Under the pieces are notes generated by a model. That model searched no databases. It had not been told where the DNA came from and saw nothing but the letters and a program-made list of their open reading frames with translations. The position numbers and the translations under genes are program-made. This document shows positions 12,100 to 23,700 of a stretch of DNA of 64,000 nucleotides, in pieces (position 1 is the stretch's first letter; each line of letters opens with the position of its first letter). Location: NCBI GenBank assembly GCA_030248195.1, contig JASAND010006962.1, forward strand, positions 1-64,000, in the 5' to 3' direction. This DNA comes from Trissonchulus latispiculum (taxonomy: Eukaryota > Nematoda > Enoplea > Enoplida > Ironidae).

Positions 12100-13608
12100 T
12101 TAAGGCTGTTCTAAGTAGGCAGATTCATTGACGCTGATACCTTCTATCAGATACAACAACAGTTGGCATATTGAAATAACGCTAACTCCAAGAAATAAAG
12201 ACAAGTTTCCACCAAGGCTGCTTATGAATGCTTCCACTGGAAATGTATATTGTTCCTCGATGCTCCGATAGGTCATTCCGTCCAGTTGGTACCAGGTGAC
12301 AAAATATTCGGGACGGGTTCGTTTTTTGTATCTGTCTATTGATACGTAAGCCTTTTCTTCACAGTAGGGATAATTGCAATGAGCGTAGCAAGCTTGGAGT
12401 ATATCGCTGCACTCGGGTTTTGGAATTAAACTTTTCATAAAGTCCGCACTACTAGCAAAGTAATCCTTTACTGCAAAGATGTTGCACAACGTCTTCCAGC
12501 TGCAGGTAGCTTCATCACCACACCAGTGACATCCAAGCTGACAGCTGGTAAAATGTTTTCGTTCGCACATCGCCCTGCATTCAGCAAAAGGTTGTTGGCT
12601 TTGCGTTGTTCCATTCCAATCCCGTGTGATTGTTTCTTCCGAGGAACTTCGACAAGGTCTGCGTTTTGTATTTTTCCTTGAAATTTTTTCCATACTTATG
12701 CTCAGCTTTATTTCATCTCCCACCTGATATGTGCCTACTTCTTTGCCGTTCACAACTACGGTGAATCTATTGTCATCCAAAAAGTTGTTTTCCGCAAAAA
12801 TTGACATATAATATTGCAGTGACTCATCTATGTGCTCTGTATTATGAACATTACCAAGATCCAAACAATATCGCCCTGGCCTTCTGAAGTAGAACTTTTT
12901 CCTAATGTATGTGCCTAGGCCACTTGCCGCAGTTGAATCAAACTGTTTGTGATAAATTGCGATTTCATTGTCGTCTCTCGGACCTGGCTTCTCTGGTTGC
13001 AATCCCAGCTTCAAGGCGAGTTCCTCTACGATGTTACTCTCGTTGAAGCTTTTTTCAAGCTTTAGTTCAGAATATCTAGAAAGGTTAAAGCTGATACGTT
13101 TTTCGTCAGTGGTGAAACCGGCTTTCATCAGCTCCAGACAGAGGTCTTCAGTGAAGTTTTTACGCTTTAGTGCTCGACCGTACAAGTTATAACTTTCGTC
13201 AGTATGGTACTTTTCTATTCCACAGTCATCATTATGTTCTGGTAAACTTACTAACACTAGCCGCAATTTTGCATTGAAATTTGCCTTATCAATATGGTTG
13301 AATCCAAGACGTTTGAATTTCTTGGGTGACCACGGATGCATCAAACAGACTGAAATCGATGGGAAAGTATCGTTGTAGTCGCCATGATGTTCGTATGTAA
13401 TTGAGAAAACTGTTGGAGTCGCCAAATATCTATTAGTATCTCTGTACAGCTGATAACACATTAGTGATAATGATGCCATTAGCAGGCATACCCAGAAGAT
13501 ACGAACACTAGGATGCCGCTCGTCCACCAGGTCGCTCAGGCCGTGAATTGTAGAATTTTCAGCAAACTTTTTTGCACTTTTTCCTAATTTCGCCAGCTTT
13601 GATACCAT
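12100..13608 (-). CDS. DEG/ENaC-family amiloride-sensitive cation channel, single exon
   Basis: The frame encodes 502 residues from the ATG at 13606-13608; an upstream in-frame TTG at 13620 is not a plausible start. Degenerin/ENaC/ASIC channels are trimeric plasma-membrane Na+ channels with two TM helices and a large Cys-rich ectodomain. Seen here: the N-terminal His-Gly gating motif (IHGLSDL, about residues 21-27), TM1 (about 37-55), the post-TM1 FPSISVC box (about 82-88), a Cys-rich domain (roughly 330-430 with CRAMC, CQLGCHWCG and CYAHCNYPYC clusters) and a C-terminal TM2 with GGNLSLFLGVS, where GVS (about 474-476) is the G-x-S selectivity filter. Length is normal for the family. The Glu usually found six residues after the filter Ser reads Gln (about 482). 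No introns are visible. Ligand or mechanical gating cannot be told from sequence. Confidence 0.92.
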   Translation of the reverse strand: MVSKLAKLGKSAKKFAENSTIHGLSDLVDERHPSVRIFWVCLLMASLSLMCYQLYRDTNRYLATPTVFSITYEHHGDYNDTFPSISVCLMHPWSPKKFKRLGFNHIDKANFNAKLRLVLVSLPEHNDDCGIEKYHTDESYNLYGRALKRKNFTEDLCLELMKAGFTTDEKRISFNLSRYSELKLEKSFNESNIVEELALKLGLQPEKPGPRDDNEIAIYHKQFDSTAASGLGTYIRKKFYFRRPGRYCLDLGNVHNTEHIDESLQYYMSIFAENNFLDDNRFTVVVNGKEVGTYQVGDEIKLSISMEKISRKNTKRRPCRSSSEETITRDWNGTTQSQQPFAECRAMCERKHFTSCQLGCHWCGDEATCSWKTLCNIFAVKDYFASSADFMKSLIPKPECSDILQACYAHCNYPYCEEKAYVSIDRYKKRTRPEYFVTWYQLDGMTYRSIEEQYTFPVEAFISSLGGNLSLFLGVSVISICQLLLYLIEGISVNESAYLEQP

Positions 13609-15382
13609 TTTGAGCTTCAATGCGTAGATTACTAGTTCAATATAAAGCTGTTTCAGCCTTCACGCTCCAAACATTGGTATGGTCAGATTAACAAAGAATT
13701 GCTCCTATGGTAACTGAACTTAGTTGATGATAACAACAATTGTTGATTTCCTCGTTAGCTTTATCGTCGTCATTATCACCATTATCGTCATTTTGTCATC
13801 TTTGTTGGTATAGTGACATATGGTGATATCGCAAAGCTGCGGGTAAGTGTACGTACTTGAAACAGATCCTTTGCAAACTTAAACAGAAACAGATAGAGGG
13901 CTGTTTCAACTTGTTTTCGTTCCTTGTCCAGTATTGTCTGACAGTCCTCAGATCATGCATAGAATATATGTGGCTTGATGTAAACGAATTCTTGCATATA
14001 CGCACATGGCCATTGTTTAGTATTCTCTGGCTTGGATTATTACCTGTTCATTGTTATTCAAATATTCTATTGACGAAAGTGTTCACCACTTTTAGCTGAT
14101 CAAATTATGAAAAGTTCAATAACCAGCAAGCTTTAGTCAAGAAGAAGAAGTCACAGGATACCTAAAACTATCTGCAAAAGCAGCAGTGCACACAGGTCTG
14201 AAACTTCAAGTGGTACGGCGGCAGACTGAGTTCCATGTTTAACCTATCCGAATACATCTTTCCGTAGGTTTTTCTTCCACCTGAAATGGAATTTACATTA
14301 AAAGTTTTCAGTATTTCAGTGTTTAATTAAAAAATGTTAATAGGGCCCAACCTTGAACATGTAACAAAATTGAGATTAGATCATCGATACACTGATGTTG
14401 CAAATATCGGTCAAACAACTGAAGTTTTCAGATTTGTGCTGATATTGGTATCGAATGTTCCTAACGAGCTGAGAACAGTTGTACGATGATGAATGATGAT
14501 GATGATGATGATGATGTTGATGATGATGACGTAGTACGGTGAAATACAGTGCGAAAAATTTGAGTTTTTGAAAATGTTTGGGAACTTAGTCTGAAAATAC
14601 CAAGTTTAGCCTATTTTGCAAGCAGTCGGGCACATGGGCACTCGGAGAGGGGGCTGCGGGGTGCCCAAAATTTTTGGGGGTGGTTTGGAAAAATGGCTAG
14701 GGGGTATTCCCCAACACCTCACCCCCTAATTAAACATATGGACACACAGCACTCTTGAACTCGCTCATATTGAAATTACAAACAGTTGAAGGCTTGCAAC
14801 TTACGGAGAACTGAACGAAACAACTAAAAATTTTAGCATTATTTGCACGACATATGTGGATAACTTATATGTGAAAACGAGTGAAATCGAACCGGATGTC
14901 GGACCAGATGTTGGATTGGATGTTGCTATGCTATTTTATCTGCTACTGGCTTCGTGTGATGTTTATGGTTACTTTGTACGTGTAAACAACTTTCCTTCGA
15001 TTTTTTTTACAAAATAGCATATTTTCTTCGATCAAAAGCAAACATTTAATATTATACCACACACTCTTAACACGATTCATAACTATCACTTGATATGTGC
15101 TCTGTTCGGTTTCTGGGTTGATGTGCTGGAGAATATGAGTCGCTTCGTTTTGTCCCATCGATATATCACTAAAACATCCCCTTAAACTCAGAATCCTGAT
15201 GTATGTATTCTATCAGAATGCGGGACAAGGAACATGTGTCAGGTTATTGCCAACTTCTAAAACAGAGCTGAGTTAAGACTATGATATGCCAATGAGTTTG
15301 AATGTTTGAGTTTGAAGTTTGATAAGCTTTAGGTTGAACAGTTGTGTATTTAAGCAATATTATATCTACATAAATATTTATG
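13609..15382. other. Intergenic, with a GAT microsatellite
   Basis: A (GAT)n tract lies at 14485-14531. A minus-strand open stretch near 14160-14281 is preceded by an acceptor-like TTTCAG, and a 71-aa minus ORF lies at 14943-15158; neither has a recognisable domain. A TATA-like stretch lies about 40 bp upstream of the DEG/ENaC start, near 13650. Confidence 0.4.
14485..14531. repeat. GAT trinucleotide microsatellite
   Basis: Imperfect (GAT)n run of about 47 bp. Confidence 0.85.
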
Positions 15383-15388
15383 TTTATT
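15383..15388 (-). terminator. Poly(A) signal of the mini-chromodomain gene
   Basis: AATAAA on the minus strand, 14 bp past the stop codon at 15402-15404. This is an unusually short 3' UTR. Confidence 0.55.
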
Positions 15389-15401
15389 TCATTTAAAACT
15401 T

Positions 15402-15590
15402 TCATTTTGCACCTTGCATCTCACCTTCTTGAAAATGGCTATGGATGTGTTCGTCTTCCTTGTCATATATTTTTAATCTTCCATTGCAGTTTTCTAACTC
15501 ATGTATGAACTTCCAATCTGCCATCGTGTCTAGGTGTCCTTTCCATTTCACAAGGAACATTGTTCTTTCTTGTCTTTCCTTCTCTTTCTT
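15402..15590 (-). CDS. Mini-chromodomain gene exon 2
   Basis: Carries FLVKWKGH and the C-terminal helix; 62 sense codons are open without interruption, then TGA at 15402-15404. The 154-bp intron separates it from exon 1. Confidence 0.55.
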   Translation of the reverse strand, partial: KKEKERQERTMFLVKWKGHLDTMADWKFIHELENCNGRLKIYDKEDEHIHSHFQEGEMQGAK

Positions 15591-15795
15591 CTAACATTGC
15601 ACATCTTTCTAAATAATATTTTAATAAAAACTAATACATAGTAATAACTAATAATCAGAGTTCAATCAAACATTAAAAACAACATGTTTATGGTTTTGGG
15701 TACTAGAAACACCAAATTTATAATAAGTAAGAAAATTCATTTACATCATTCAGGATGGCTTCGACTTCACAAATATAGTCATTTGGCATTGCCAT
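15402..15795 (-). CDS. Small two-exon chromodomain protein
   Basis: Two minus-strand exons join in phase 0: 15745-15795 (17 codons, MAMPNDYICEVEAILND, donor GTAAAT) and 15402-15590 (62 codons plus stop, acceptor GTTAG). The 79-residue product is almost entirely one chromodomain: N-terminal strand DYICEVEAILN (the Y-x-V-E-x-I-L box), FLVKWKGH, then ADWKFIHELENC and a C-terminal helix. Chromodomains bind methyl-lysine on histone tails through an aromatic cage. Here the first Tyr and the KWKG Trp are present, but the third position (usually Tyr in KWKGY) is His. The splice boundary falls in the variable loop between the first two strands. Further 5' exons cannot be excluded. Alternatives are a domesticated or decayed retroelement chromodomain, although an intron argues against a recent retrocopy. 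Confidence 0.6.
15745..15795 (-). CDS. Mini-chromodomain gene exon 1
   Basis: Start ATG at 15793-15795, with a second in-frame ATG two codons on. It ends with the Y-x-V-E-x-I-L strand and a GT donor at 15743-15744. Confidence 0.5.
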
Positions 15796-16329
15796 GCATG
15801 GTAGAGATCTGAGGTCAGTGTTAAAAATTGTTTTAGAAAGGAGAAACTTCGCTTCCCACATTTTTCTTTTAATAACAAGTTTCTTTATGTATTGCTATTA
15901 CAACCCCCGTGGCTACATCGTTTTCGTTTTTAAATTGACGTCTTTCGGTGACGTTTTTATGTCATCTTCAAATTTGCAATGAATTTCTTTAGTTAACCAT
16001 CTTTGTATTAGTTTACTTAATTAAATAATCTAACATGATTGTGTTACTTATTTTCCCATCTTTCTAATACAAATACATTAATTATATAATGTATTAAAAC
16101 ATTTTTCAGCAGTCCAAATTTATACAATTCCAACTGTCCAGTTTTGTGTTGAAACCAGGAACATAAATAACAAGTTAATGATACCGCCGTAGTGTTTGAA
16201 ATTCGTGTGCTCAATTTTCGCGTGATTTTGCATGGTGCATCTTGTTCTACTGTGACCTTTATACATGTACTGTGCCACTGTGGGATTAGAATTTTTAGTT
16301 AGGACCTCTAATTTTTTTATACTATGCAG
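15796..16329. other. Intergenic, no gene seen
   Basis: AT-rich sequence upstream of the mini-chromodomain gene; would include its promoter. No motif stood out. Confidence 0.35.
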
Positions 16330-17507
16330 CTAAACAAAACTTAATGACCCTCATTTTTGGTCACCAAATGCGACAGAATTTAGCGACTTTCAGCAGTTCG
16401 CTAACTTCAAAAATTAATTAAAATTTTTTGAAGACCATCTTTACTTGAACTTCACCAGCTGCGAGAATACTCAATGCGAAGTTGCAAAATTTCGTGTCAC
16501 CGCACATTTGGCGGATTTTCTTTAGCATTAAGACCTGTTGAGCCAAATCCATATAATTTCTCTGGGGGGCTCCCGCTTAGCGTTGTTAAGCGTGCGTTTA
16601 TATGCAGTCGAACTTTGCACGTCTCAGCACGCGGGTTAAGGTGGTGATTCCTTTTAGAGACATCAACTTTGAACCGTTATTCCTCATTCATTCCTTGGAG
16701 TTAAGAAGCCCTTTTTATATCAAAATGGAGCTTAACATTTGTTCTTTCTAATGAATACTGTAAACCAAACTTTAACTCTTTGAAGTTATTTTACTGCATT
16801 TTTGAAGTAATTTAATTTTCCAGATTTTTTGCAGATTAAAGTAAATTTTTTCGTGAGGCGTCATGCACATCATTCGATTCCACTATCAAATGGCTGGGGA
16901 CCCTTTTTTAATTATTATGAACAAGCTCTTCGTTAGAAAGAAATCAACTAAAATGTATGCGCAGCCTGGATTTTGCCTACTTTTCCCAACTTTAGCAAGC
17001 GAAAAGTTTAGCTCGAAAGCAGCAATCGGGGCAACTAAAAAGGGTCCCTGGGTATTTCTGTGCAAAACACGTCTAGTAAGTGGCAACCCTCTATCTTGCA
17101 TAGTAAATGCTGCACAATCGCTGGAAAAAAATGTGGTCATGTTTTTGCAAAAACTACATTTTTTATGATATCAGTGTACGGGATAGCATTTAGATAATCA
17201 TAATGCCACTACTAATTGGCCCCGACGAGACCTTCAAACTGACACCCTTAGTTTAATTTTACGTCTCGCGTAGCTCAAGAAATGGCGAATTATTTGATTT
17301 CTGCAAAAATGACGTTTTCAACGCCAAAATAAGAAAATCAGCTATATCTCACTATAGAGAAAAGCTAGAAAGGTGCTTCAAAAAGCAAAAATGTAGAGCT
17401 CAACAGGATCTTTCGAATGAATATAATGATCGCTATGCAGCTACTGTCTAATGATCAAAAATCGGCAAAAACTGCCCTGAACGGAGACGTCAAAGTTTTG
17501 AAGTGGG
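16330..17507. mobile_element. Partial TTAA-family elements interrupted by the BEL element
   Basis: 16440-16560 resembles the interior of the 4083-5097 copy. TTAAGGTGGTGATTCCTTTT starts at 16636 and the following 870 bp run antiparallel to the 2845-3834 copy (shared blocks near 16680-16740, 17020-17060 and 17260-17430). The copy stops at 17507, where the BEL 5' LTR begins. Confidence 0.55.
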
Positions 17508-17684
17508 TGTTCTGAAGAAATGAACTAAGACTTAATTAAATAGAATATAAAATTTTGACAGTTTAGTTTTGTGATCGGATCTAGTACTTTGTTAGTTTTG
17601 TTAATCAATACAACAACATAGTTAGTCAAGCTGCAACGTGTGTGCAAGCAGCCAGTGGATTTTCGAACAACAATCTATCTGACA
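17508..17684 (+). repeat. BEL element 5' LTR
   Basis: Starts TGTTCTGAAG, ends ATCTATCTGACA. Contains a TATA-like AATATAAAA about 30 bp in. Confidence 0.9.
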
Positions 17685-17734
17685 TTTAATGGTAGCAGAG
17701 CAACGTGTTGCGATTCACGGTGCTGATATCATCA

Positions 17735-20700
17735 ATGGATCCTTGCTCTAATTGCCACAAGGACTCTATCAACGGAATTCAATGTGATTCCTGCACCAAC
17801 TGGTGGTGCCAGGATTGCATCAACGCTTCCGATCCGGATACCCTGCCCAACGCCCTGTATGAAGCCCTCATTGGTAAGCAGTTTAAATGGGATTGTTTAA
17901 GCTGTGGTGGGTCCCCACTCCCTCAACAACTGGAAAGGGATGGGACATTTTCAAAGGCCGATTTGCAACGACTGGGTTGTAGTCGGTCCCTGGGGGAGGG
18001 CCCAGCGGGTGCTAAGGGTTCTGGTCACACGGTCGTTGGTTCTGGGAAAAGTAATGATGGTCCGTCGACCCCTTCCACCCCAGGTTCCGAGGTCAGTGAC
18101 ATCATGCGAATGATGGTGTCAATGATGGAGCGGCAAGATGCCCAAAGACGCGAAGATTTGGCAAGAATGGAAAGAAACCTCGCCGAAGAACGAAAGCGCG
18201 CAGAGGAACAGAGACAAAGGGATCAAGCTCAACATCGAGAAGATCTTCAAATGATCCTTCAGCACATTGGCCGTCCGACCACCGCTGCTCCTTCCGATAC
18301 CCCGAATCCGAGCCCTACCCTGACAAAATTGCCCAAACTGAAGTTGCCGACCTTCTCGGGAGATCGCCTCCATTGGTTGAACTTCTGGGAATCCTTCGAC
18401 ATCAATGTCCATAGCCAGGAACGCCTTCAGGACAAGCAGAAGCTGGACTACCTTCATCAGAGTCTCACTGGCCCGGCTCTAGATAAGATCAAAGGTTTGG
18501 GATTACAAGGTAACAACTATGTAGAAGCTATTAAGATCTTAAAGGATGAATACGGTAGGCCACAGGATCTAATTGAGGCTAGAATAAAACTACTACAGGA
18601 CCTTCCTTGTGTGAAAGAAAGTGGTAGCAACCTTGAAAATTTTGCTGATGAGGTTAGGGCGGCAAGCGCTTCGTTGATTAAACTTGGGGTACCGGAGTCA
18701 GGATTAGACTTCCAGGTCTATGCCTTAAAGCAGAAATTGCCTCACAGTTTCCAAAATGAAATGAAAAGGCTACGTGTTATGAGAGGAAAGGCTGATGAGT
18801 CTTGGTCAATGAAGGAATTTCTACAACTTCTACACGACATCAAAGATCTAGTTGGTACTAGGCAGGCTAAGGCTAAGCATGAACCAAAAGATGCTAAGTG
18901 CGAGCAATACCATATGGAATTGCAGAGCGTGGGAGCTCCTACAGCTGCCTCGTTCCTGCAATCCTCAACAAAAAAGAGCGAACGCGCGTGTGTGTTTTGT
19001 GGCAAGTTGAATCACTTCAGTGATGATTGCAAAACGGTTTCTGAGGTGCCTCAAAGAAAATCTGTGATGATGAAGGATGGACGATGCTTCAAGTGCCTCG
19101 GCAAGGATCATCAGGCGAAGGCATGCCGAAGAAACAAGGCTTGTTTCCATTGCAAGGAAGCAGGTCACCATTCCAGTCTTTGTATGAAGCGGAAGAGTCG
19201 ATCATCCAACAGTCAACATCTAGCATCAGTAGAAGAAAATCCGCAGAATGAAGAAGTTTCTCAATTCCAAACGTTCCTGTCCGGTCCGCAGGAAGTTGAC
19301 GGGATCATTATGGCGACTTGTCCTACCAAGGTAAGCAATGCCGATACCCACATCAGTACAACGATGAACATATACATGGACGCAGGAGCCAGATATACTT
19401 GTATCGACAAGTCATCTGCGGATCTTCTGAAGCTGAAGCCGATAAGAAAGGTGGTCTTGAATACTGCTCGATTCAATTCAAATCAAATGGAGAAGATTAA
19501 GGCCGATGTAGTGAAGATAAGACTTCATGGAGAAGCCGGGTTTACTCTCGACGTTTTCGCCTACGCAATACCGAATATGGCTCCTCCTCTTCCGATATAT
19601 CCTACGAGGTTGTCAAGGGAATGTTGGAGTAGAATCAAGCCTTTCAAGCCCAAGAATACGCCACCAAAAAAGGCAAGGATAGTCAAGATTGATATCTTGC
19701 TAGGAATGGATCACTGGAACGAAATCATGGGTCCGCAAGTGTGTCAAGCAGTATCTGTCGATCAGCACATGACCATTTACTGCACCCCAATTGGAGCTGT
19801 ATTAGCTGGCAGTTCAATGCAGAGTGATACAGCAGGACTTGTTCCGGTGATGCCGGCGATGTATTGTCAAGTCAGAGGTGATGTTTCCAGTTTATGGACA
19901 CTGGAAACTATAGGCATCAAACCTGAAGAATGCAAGGATGAAAACAGTGAAGACAAACTGGACAAGCAATTCAAGGAGACGACTACCTTTGAGAATGGGC
20001 GATATTACGTGAAGTGGCCGTGGAAATCAGCACAGCCAGACATACCAACCAACTATCATCAAGCGAGATACCGGTTGCAGAGGACGTTGGACACTCTTTG
20101 TGCCGATTCAACCAAGTTAGGCAACTTTAACGACTACAATGCCATCATTATGGATCAGTTGAACAAAGGCGTAATTGAGCCAGTGGAAGAAGCACATCCA
20201 AGGGCAACGGTGGTGCACTACATTTCTCACTTTCCTCACATACGGAGTGATCGAGAGACGACAAAGGTCCGCATAGTCTATGACGCTAGCGCCAGAACAA
20301 AGCCACATGGTGTCAGCTTGAATGATTTGATCCATGTTGGGAAGAACTATCTGGAAGATATAGTTGGTCTGTTGCTAAGATTTCGTACCCCCAAGGTGGT
20401 GATGACTTCAGATGTCGAGAAGGCTTTCCTTCAAGTTGGTTTACAACCTGAGGATCGCGACAGTACCAGGTTTCTATGGTTGAAGAATCCAAACGATCGG
20501 ACAGTTGAACACAATATTCAAATTTATAGATTTGCAAGAATTCCGTTTGGCGTCATCGCATCACCATACTTACTAGGTGCCACCATAAATCAACTGCTTG
20601 ACGACCATCCATGCGAAGCTGCTAACAGAATCCGAGGGAACATCTACATGGATAATGTGTTCATGGAAGCTGGTAGTACGGAAGAAGCAAGGGACCTGTA

Positions 20701-23700
20701 CAAACAGGCTAAAGACTTATTCCGTAGTGCATCAATGAATCTCCGAGAATGGTTGTCCAATAGCCATGAATTCAACGAGAATTTGCCAAAAGAAGACAAA
20801 GTCAAATCTCCCATAGCGAAAGTCCTTGGATTGTTGTGGAACTCCGAGACAGATACACTACGACTGAAGTATAAACCAGAAGCTACTGATAGCACAGCTA
20901 CAAAGAGATCAATTCTTCACGGCATTGCCAGGGTTTTTGATCCGCTTGGTTTGGCCAATCCCATTGTGGTTTTGGGAAAACTGTTACTCCAGCAGTTATG
21001 GAAAGAAGGCAAAGACTGGGACGATAGAATTTCGATGGAACAACAAAAGGAATGGGAACACATTCTGGAATCAATAGCTGGGTTCGTTAGTGCCGAATTC
21101 CCAAGACGTGTACTTGTAGACGATGCTAATGAAACTTGGCTTGCTTGTTTCACGGATGCCAGCAGCAAGGCCTACGCCGCAGTGGTGTACTTGGTGTCTC
21201 CGTCTCAGAATGGTCACAAGACACACCTTCTTTTCTCCAAGGCTCGCGTCGCCCCGATCAAGTCAGCTATCACAATTCCACGATTGGAACTCCTGGCGGT
21301 TGTGTTAGGAGCTCGTATGCTACGTTTTGTAGAACACGAGCTAAGACGGTCAGGGCTCAAGAAAAGACTATGGACGGACTCTCAGATCGTTCTTCAGTGG
21401 ATTCGGTCTGAGAAACCATTGGAACCATTTGTTCAAAGACGAATAACGGAGATAGTTGGATCCAAGGATATCGATTATTTGTTCGTCGGAACCAGAGATA
21501 ATCCAGCTGATGTCGCGTCCAGAGGAACTTCTTGGGACAACCTAAAGAAAACCTTGTGGTTCACCGGTCCCATTTGGTTAAGTCGGCCACCAGAGAAATG
21601 GCCACATTGGCAGCAACGGAAGACAGAAACAGAAGATGCGATTGCTGTTTCCAGTGATATAGACGACAAGGCAGTCTCCGACGGCGCTGGGGTGTACGGA
21701 CTCCGTGAATGCGTTCGTTCGGTTGACATGAAGCCTCCGATAGTCAAAAAGGATGATCAGGGATCCGAGAATGGTCTGGCAACTGATAGAGTGTTGGTCG
21801 CCGACTGCGCTGGGGTGTACGGACTCCGTGAATGCGTTGGTTCGGTTGATTCAACGACGACGCTAGACAGGAAGAGTAATCACAATCCAGCAACTGGCAT
21901 CAGCTCAGACACAGGGTTGGCCACCGACGGCGCTGGGGTGTACAGACTCCGTAAATGCGTACGTCAGGCCGACTCAACAATTGCAGTAGAGAATAATGGT
22001 GATCAGATGATTGGATTTGCAGCTCATGCCGATCAGTTAACTCAGTTTAATTACCCGTTTCATATTGACCCCGACGACTTTTCAACTTCGAGAAAGTTGT
22101 TCCGTGTAACCGCGTACTGTCAACGTTTTCTAGATTACCTCCAAGGAAACAAGAGGCAATCAGGAACGTTGATACCGCAAGAAGTCGAACAGGCAAGACT
22201 CATCTGGATAAAAGCTGTTCAGGAAGGATGTTTTGGCGAAGAATCCTCAGGTGTACGAACCAAGTTTGCAAAGCAACTAGACCTATTTATAGATGACGGA
22301 GGTATTCTCAGATGTGGAGGAAGGTTGGCCAATGCAAAGATTTCTGCTGAAGCCAAGTTCCCGATATTACTACCCAAAGGACACCACTTCACCAAACTCC
22401 TTATCGAAGACGCTCACAAGCGAGCTCTTCACTTTGGAAAAAGAAGCACTCTCACCGAACTGCGAAAGTTCTACTGGGTGCCTCATGGTTTGATGACTGT
22501 ATCAAAGGTGATCCGCTCTTGTGTCATATGCCGAAGAACAGAAGGAGGACCGTTCAAACCTCCAAGGATGGCACAGTTGCCGGAAGCTAGAGTTTCCAAA
22601 GCAAGACCTTTTAGTCACACTGGGTTAGACTATCTTGGTCCGGTGCTTGTGAAGCCTGCTTCGAAAGGAGCAGAATACCAGAAACGGTGGATCGCTTTGT
22701 TCACTTGTTTTGCAACAAGAGCTGTTCATCTGGAGCTAGTTCATGACTGCTCTTCGGATTCTGCAGTCAATGTCATCAAGAGGTTCATTGCAAGAAGAGG
22801 ATGTCCCAAGGTAATCTTGACTGACAACGCAACTCAATTTTTGAAAACAGCTAACATCTTGAAGGCGATTTGGGAAGACAAGGTTGGAGAAGAAACCTAC
22901 CACGGCATTACCAAATTCTTTTCAGAAGAGGAAATAGATTGGAAAACTATTCCTGAAAGGTCGCCTTGGGCAGGTGGATTCTATGAACGGTTAGTGGGCC
23001 TTGTCAAAAGAGCCCTGAAGAAAGTATTGTGGCGTGCAAGTATCAATGAAGACTTCCTGTCCACTCTCTTAACGGAAATTGAAGCGGTGCTCAACGGTCG
23101 TCCACTGACTACACTGAGCACGGATATTCGAGACGCTGGCGTACTCACACCGGCTGCATTTATTGCTCCAAGTCCAGAGCTGAGTTTACCCCCTTCCGCA
23201 GAAAATACCGATGATCCTGACTATCTTCCGCCATCTCTTGCAGCTAGACAACTGCTATCTGCTTACAAGAAGATGCAGCGGAGACTGGATCAGTTTTGGT
23301 CTATTTGGCAGACTCAGTACTTACAGGAGCTTAAAGAAAGTCACCGCCTGTGGTTTAAGGCTCATCGTTCGGAGGTAGACAGACATCCAGAGGTGGGAGA
23401 GATTGTGCTCCTAAAGGATGCTTCCCCACGGGTAACCTGGAAAATGGCCCGGGTTGAAACACTTTTGCACGGTTCTGACGGTGCAATCAGATTTGTCCAA
23501 CTGAGGTTTCCTAATGGGAATGCTACTCGAAGGGGAATACGGGATTTGGTCCCTTTGGAGTTGGGCTTTGGTGAGGACAAGGCAACTGCTCCCCTTACCG
23601 GCCTCCTTACCGACCTGTCCTGCCGCGACATACCCGCGGTTTCACCCCCAACCCCTAATGAAAATGCCATCGGCCTCTCAGAGGAAGTCGTTAACAGCCA

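Noticed and set aside
14160..14281. Minus-strand open frame after TTTCAG (GGRKTYGKMYSDRLNMEL)
   Set aside because: Exon-like, but no partner exon with a matching phase and no domain; left as unassigned.
14943..15158. 71-aa minus-strand ORF just downstream of the mini-chromodomain gene
   Set aside because: No domain, AT-driven composition, no splice or poly(A) support.
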